From: Liquidambar formosana
Taxonomy: Eukaryota; Streptophyta; Magnoliopsida; Saxifragales; Altingiaceae
Direction of reading: 5' to 3'
Assembly: GCA_039720395.1 (NCBI GenBank)
Contig: CM077831.1
Coordinates: forward strand, 18,220,982-18,284,981
Length of the DNA: 64,000 nt
Shown piece after piece: positions 59,034 to 64,000 of this stretch. Positions within the stretch are counted from its first letter, which is position 1. Every line of letters begins with the position of its first letter. The notes under the pieces were generated by a model. That model was not told where the DNA came from. It did no database searches and saw only the letters and a program-made list of their open reading frames with translations. A program made the translations under genes and the position numbers.

Positions 59034-59225
59034 ATGGACATGAGTGATAAATTTGGTTTTACATCAAAGAAGGCTAAGCCTCTTCGGGCAATCTCCATCA
59101 AAACTTGACTATGATATCTGAGCCTCTTGGTGACGTTTTTGCAGTAGTTTTCTTTGGGGTCTTTTTTGGATGGGTTATTTTTGTGTTTGATGGGGTTGCA
59201 TTGGTTTTGTATCTCATATCTAATA
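59034..59225 (+). pseudogene. Inverted copy of a P450 3' end and flank
   Basis: The first 70 bases encode the C terminus of the CYP76-type pseudogene at 62-63.7 kb (MSDKFG through KKAKPLRAI to a stop at about 59106). The following 120 bases match that gene's 3' flank. The whole block is the reverse complement of about 61966-62151 with few differences. It is preceded by a (TA)n run. A small piece with no promoter or catalytic part, it has no enzymatic role. Confidence 0.8.
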
Positions 59226-59432
59226 TATTATTAATAAAATATTTTTCTTTTGCTAATCAAAAAAGAAATTATCTGAATAATGTCAGAATTGCATATTATC
59301 ACTATATATATCTAATATATTATTAATAAAATATTTTTCTTTTGCTAATCAAAAAAGAAATTATCTGAATAATGTCAGAATTGCATATTATCACCATATA
59401 TATATATTAGATACGAGATATATATATATATC

Positions 59433-59479
<47 letters not shown>

Positions 59480-59575
59480 TATATCTGAATAACATAAAAT
59501 ATTTTTCTTTTGCTGATCAAAAAAGAAATTATCTGAATAATGTCAGAATTGCATATTATCACTATATATCTATAT
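59219..59575 (+). repeat. 92-bp tandem repeat, two full copies and a third partial
   Basis: TCTAATATATTATTAATAAA starts at 59219 and 59311. Each copy includes TTTTGCTAATCAAAAAAG and TCTGAATAATGTCAGAATTG. A third partial copy (59497-59570) follows a long (TA)n run. Confidence 0.88.
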
Positions 59576-59895
59576 CTATATATATATATATACTAGTAAT
59601 AGCACACGTGCGTTGCACGTAAATATTTTGTGTGGGAAAAAATTTCTTTAAAAAATCAACATAAAATTTCTTAGAAAAATCAACATAAAAATATTTTATT
59701 TATAAAAAATCTTTAACATAAAATCTTGTGATATCTTGGTCTTTGAATTGTTAACATTAATATACATATCTCACTTACTCCCAAAAAAAAAATTAAAAAT
59801 AAAAAATAAAAAAGAAGAAGAAGCATCAATATGCATGAAGTATCAATAAAAATACATAAAAATGTAACAGGATTATCCATCAAAACTAAAGGTAA

Positions 59896-59897
<2 letters not shown>

Positions 59898-59931
<34 letters not shown>
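59898..59931. repeat. (GT)n microsatellite
   Basis: About 17 uninterrupted GT units inside the 2.3-kb Helitron. Confidence 0.9.
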
Positions 59932-59935
<4 letters not shown>

Positions 59936-61381
59936 GATATATAGTCCTTTAATATCGGTGCACTGCAAAACTCTAATAATTTTTATTTTGTGAATCCAAC
60001 CATTGGATAAGATAGCGTTCTCATGTAGGCGTTTCATGAAAAAAAATAAAAAATCAAGTTGATCTGAGATTAATTGCTATTTGATTTAAAACGTTCATTT
60101 TTTAATCAATAGGGATCGCTTATTTATAAACATTTCGAATGAAATAGGTTTCAATATTAGATCAACTTGAATTTTTGCATGCATGACCAACATATGATTG
60201 AAATTTAATCCAACAGTTTAGCAAAATATAAGTTGCACGTAATAATTTTGGAGTGCACTTGTTGCAAAATTGCATTGGGTGCACTTGATAATAGAAGATA
60301 TATATACATGTGATCAGTATGGCGCATAAACAAAAAAAAATTGAAAAAATAACAATTCCAACTTCAATGTACCTATCAAAGATCTTGTGGAAGAAAGCAA
60401 ATAGGTTATACGAAAGTAAAAGAACAAGAACCAATGGAGGGTTTTTATTTGGTGTTACATACGTGGTGCTTTCTTGCATCGCTAGAAGTCATGGTAAGGG
60501 TAGGAACTGATATTTCAAATTGGTTTCAAACCTATATTTATGTTGTTTTTATTTGTTTTAGGATTTTGGTGTGTTTTTATTTTTATTAGGATATTTTTGT
60601 TTAGTAAAAAATAAGAATTATTATTAAAACGTATAGATTATATTTATCTCACACTCACATGTAGACAATTTTTATCTCAAACTAAGGATATCGATGAAGT
60701 TTAACTGTATGCAGATATCATCATTAGATCAAATATTTTAATTAATATGCACTTTCAGTTGATCAATTCAGAAAATAAAAGGTACTATACAATTGGTATT
60801 ATCAAATTATAATCATAATCAATAATAAAAAGGATTGACATAAAAAATAATGAAAACCATAACAGAAAAAAAAGAAAACCATAAAATACATGTGCATAAA
60901 ACAAAAGTTTAAAATAGTTAAGGCAAAAGAACCAAAAACTCATGTGTCAATCACCTTTTTCTTTCTTTCTTTTTTTCGGTTATGATCTGTACTTGGACAA
61001 GTTGAATGCCTAAATCTGGCAACCATAATTCCCTTTAAAACAAAAAAATTTAAGGGTTGAAAATGCAGTCAAAGATAAATGAAAACTTCATAAACATGAA
61101 AAAATAAAATAAAATAATAACAAAATATATAAACAATAATAGAACAATTAAAACCAGACCTTCCCCACCATCCCCCTTCCGGTGTTTTTTTTTTTTTTTT
61201 TTTTTGGTCTTCTTCTCTTGGAACCCAATCTAATCTCACAAAACATTGAAAAAGCAAAAAAAAAACTTCAACGAAATTGAAATGAGTCTTCAATCGTTTT
61301 CTATAATTTCCATATAATTTGCATCATATGTGGGCTTTGTCATAGAACACCAGAAATTCTCAAGTGGGCAATCAAACCCAT

Positions 61382-61519
61382 TACAGTTTCTTTGAGATCC
61401 TCCCCATGCAAATCCTAAAGAATGTCAAGAAATCGATCCAATACCAAAGCATCGTACTTCACCAGCTTGTCATCCTCAGACACTTTCGCCGCCGGTGCCA
61501 ACAGCCTCAATTGTGCATC
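61382..61519 (-). pseudogene. Phosphoenolpyruvate carboxylase (PEPC) exon fragment
   Basis: Forty-six minus-strand codons match the conserved N-terminal region of plant [36 protein letters not shown], then DLHGEDLKETV. PEPC carboxylates PEP to oxaloacetate in the cytosol; this piece lies near the N terminus and contains none of the active site. An in-frame TAG (61415-61417) replaces the Gln expected before DLHGED, and one extra Ala is present. Sequence on both sides is not PEPC. It is inside the Helitron 59593-61928, so it is a captured and decayed copy. Confidence 0.82.
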
Positions 61520-62077
61520 AGTTGTGTTTTATATATTAAAGCATGTGTTTTAGAATATATTAAAGTATGTGTTCCGGCTATCTATTTATTATATAAGAAT
61601 TATAATTTTCGTTTCCTTTGAATTATTATTTGTGTTTTATATATTAAGGTATGTATTTTAGAATATATTAAAGTATGTGTTTTAGAATGATAGTTTCCAT
61701 ATTCCTATAATTTTCTATTTATTATATAGGAATTATAGTTTCCATTTCCTTTAAATTCCTATTTGTGTTTTATATATTAAGGTATGTGTTTTAGAATTAT
61801 AGTTTTCATATTGCTATATTTCCTATATATGCAGAAGGGTGGGTGGTTGTGTATTTAAAAATTAAAATAAGGGTATATTAGTCAATCAAAAGTTTTTCTT
61901 ACATTCATTCTTTTATAAGTAGTATAGATATAGATAGATATATATATATATATATATATATCTTAGATATGAGATACAAAACCAATGCAACCCCATCAAA
62001 CATAAAAATAACCCACCCAAAAAAACCCCAAAGAAAACTACTGCAAAAACGTCACCAAGAGGCTCAGATAATCATAG

Positions 62078-63687
62078 TTAAGTTTTGATGGAGATTGCCC
62101 GAAGAGGCTTAGCCTTCTTTAATGTAAGACCAAATTTATCACTCATGTCCATATTTTCTGGTTTCATCCCATTTTCAAGCTTCCATTCAAAGGAGTGCAG
62201 AAGGGAGGCCAACATCAGATGAACCATCCTATTTGCTAGTGGCAGTCTAGGACAAATCCTTCTTCCAGCTCCAAAGGGAATGAGCTCGAAATCTCGGCCT
62301 TTGAAATCAATATTGCTCTTTACAAACCTTTCGGGCACATATGAATTTGGCTCTGACCATATGCTCGAATCTTGGCCAATAGACCATATGTGCGTCCTTG
62401 GGCACTATGAAGCCATCAATTTCCACATCAATCTCTGCCCTATGGGGAACTAGTAATGGGGCAGGCGGATGCAACCGAAGGGTTTCTTTTACTACAGCTT
62501 GTATGTAAGGGAGCTTTGAGATATCTGATTCTTGAACTACCCTATCCTTGCCAAGGACTTCTTCGAGCTCTATTCGAGCTTTTTCCATTTTTTGGGGGGG
62601 GTGTGTAGTAATTCTGCCATTGCCCATTCCAATGTGCTTGAGATTGTATCGATCCCTGCAAGGAATAGGTCCTGATGCAGGACAAGTAATGTTAGCAAGA
62701 GCAAATATACCTTTAGAACATTAAATGGAGGAGTACGTTCTTAATGGATGTACTGAATTGAGCAAATTTCAAGAAATGGAACTCACCAAAAGCAAATGAT
62801 TCATGTCATTGCGGCTCAACTCATAATCATTTTCTTTGGTGAGATTGAGGAAGGCATCCAGTACATCATGGTTGGCAGAATTAGTCACGGACGAAGCTCT
62901 TTGCTGCAGCCGCTGATTGACGATACCATCAAAAAAACAAATTAGTTTCCTAAAATAAATTGTCATCCGTCGCCATGCACCATGTGGGTCTATAAATTTA
63001 AGAGCCGGGAATTGGTCTCCAATATTAGGCGTTCCAGCTTCTTCTATAGCACCCCATATAAGATCCTTGAAATTTTGAGACGAATTAGAATGGTAGTGAG
63101 CCAAATCAATGGAGAAAAGGGTGTTTGATAGCAAATTAAGGGATGCTGTGAAGGCCGCTTGGCCAATATCAACAGCCCCTCCACTAGTGCAACTCTCATG
63201 CACATAGTCTACGAGGTCCTTCACTTTTTTCAGACGAAGGGCTTGGCTGGCATCGAGCTGTTTTACGGTGAACATCTGTAAAATGCATATTTTTCGGAGG
63301 TTTCGCCAATGAGCAGAGGCGGGCAACCACATCATGGAAAACTCGTGGTGGTTTAGTGCCTGGATGGCATTTGGTGTTGTTCGGCTGGACAAGACATGGT
63401 CATTTTTTTGTAACACTTGTTTGGCAGTGTAGGGAGAGGATATGACTATGGTGGTGATGCCCCCTAGCTTGAGAGTCATGAGAGGGCCATAAGTTTTGGA
63501 GAGATTGGCAAATGATTGGTGGGGTTTGGTGCTAAGTTGGAACAAGTTGCCGATAATTGGAAAAGGGTGAGGCCCCGGTGGGAGCTTGGTGGATCCAAAT
63601 TTCCAGCGGATTGGACTGGATGTGAGGACTTGAATGCGCGCATCTCCACACAAGGAAAATTGAAAGTAGAAATATAAGGTAATCCAT
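62078..63687 (-). pseudogene. CYP76-type P450 pseudogene, several frameshifts
   Basis: Exon 1 is 63687-62787, exon 2 is 62671-62078, with a 115-bp intron (GTGAGT...CAG) at the same site as the 18-20 kb gene. Membrane anchor, proline hinge KLPPGPHPFP, KETLR, PERF and heme loop FGAGRRICPR are recognisable and the heme cysteine remains, though the Gly after CP is Arg. Lesions relative to the other copy: a 4-base GCGC insertion at 63636-63641, a 2-base gain in the C/A run near 62588-62601, a net loss of about 14 bases near 62387, and the I-helix reads AGIDTIS, losing the oxygen-activating Thr. The first ATG of the relative is ACG here, so the second was used as start. It cannot make a working enzyme. 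Confidence 0.85.
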
Positions 63688-63740
63688 TTTCTCCGTCTTT
63701 TGCGAGGTATGGGATACTTCTTAAGTTGTGAAGGCCAGCC

Positions 63741-63749
63741 TTTATTTAT
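63741..63749 (-). promoter_or_regulatory. TATA-like element of the P450 pseudogene
   Basis: ATAAATAAA-type sequence on the minus strand about 55 bases above the start codon, at the position where the related gene has TATAAATA. It is a poorer match. Confidence 0.35.
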
Positions 63750-64000
63750 GTGTTGGAGATTTTGAGATATTCTACTCTAATTGACTTGCACTCTAGCTAG
63801 CTTTATTAGAGCCATGTTGCCGTCTTGTTGCGTCCCATGATTTTCGGCATCCTTCACGATGGAATCCCTCTACCATTTTGTTTTTTTTTTTTTTAAAGAG
63901 GATGGAAACCCTCTACTTTGGGGTGCTTCTAACTTCTAAGTCAATGGAAATCGTATAAACTTCAAATTTCCTTGTCACCACGCTAATGAGTCTACTTGTG
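63750..64000. other. Upstream flank of the P450 pseudogene
   Basis: Contains a T run (63880-63894) and nothing else recognised before the window ends. Confidence 0.4.

Larger units (their letters stand above)
59593..61928 (-). mobile_element. Helitron of 2.3 kb carrying a PEPC gene fragment
   Basis: Minus strand: starts TCTATACTACTTATAAAAG (61928), ends with the ACGTGCAACGCACGTGTG hairpin and CTAG (59596-59593), between A and T. Family sequence occupies the 5' 400 bases. The interior contains a phosphoenolpyruvate carboxylase fragment (61382-61519) in the same orientation, a (GT)n run at 59898-59931 and AT-rich filler. No Rep/helicase, so it is non-autonomous. Gene capture of this kind is well known for plant Helitrons. 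Confidence 0.7.

Overview
This window reads as nuclear DNA of a flowering plant, most likely a eudicot. It is AT-rich, its genes have GT-AG introns, and it is packed with plant transposable elements: a Mutator-like element, hAT elements, Stowaway and Tourist-like MITEs, Helitrons, tRNA-derived SINEs and LTR fragments. I cannot name the species. No RNA gene, CRISPR array or prokaryotic feature is visible. Apart from three cytochrome P450 copies, nearly all recognisable coding sequence lies inside mobile elements.

Layout. 1-10.5 kb is a stack of nested elements: the end of a long LTR, an inverted pair of LTR-like arms (3.4-4.1 and 9.8-10.5 kb), and between them a hAT element (6914-9760, 8-bp target duplication) that was itself hit by a solo LTR (7217-9322, 5-bp duplication). 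10.5-18 kb holds a SINE, a repeat segment shared with 24-25.5 kb, a foldback MITE, another hAT element and small MITEs. 18.4-20.75 kb is a CYP76-type P450 gene on the minus strand with TATA box, one intron and poly(A) signal, complete except for one extra base in exon 2. 21-38.6 kb is a mobile-element field with two Helitrons, three hAT elements, five-copy-family foldback MITEs, a long recent-looking foldback at 30.1-30.5 kb, and a TIR element carrying a piece of an NB-LRR resistance gene.

38672-48303 is one complete Mutator-like element of 9.6 kb, bounded by a perfect 9-bp duplication. It holds an uninterrupted MURA transposase gene (minus strand, two exons, 707 codons) and, tail to tail with it, a ten-exon gene for a Ulp1/C48-type SUMO-protease-like protein that carries a frameshift and a stop codon. 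Its introns and flanks are strewn with an 18-bp palindromic motif (ACAGTAT-N4-ATACTGT), which also seeds a 52-bp tandem array at one end and a 51-bp array, in inverted orientation, between the two genes. This motif system is the most unusual signal in the window.

48.3-64 kb holds a degraded P450 relic (50.5-51.3 kb), a head-to-tail pair of Helitrons, an unidentified gene-like ORF with a plastid-targeting look, a perfect Stowaway MITE, a hAT element, an inverted copy of a P450 3' end, a 2.3-kb Helitron that has captured a fragment of a phosphoenolpyruvate carboxylase gene, and a third CYP76-type P450 (62.1-63.7 kb) that is clearly a pseudogene. The three P450 copies share strand, intron position and family, so they look like a tandem cluster pulled apart and eroded by mobile elements.
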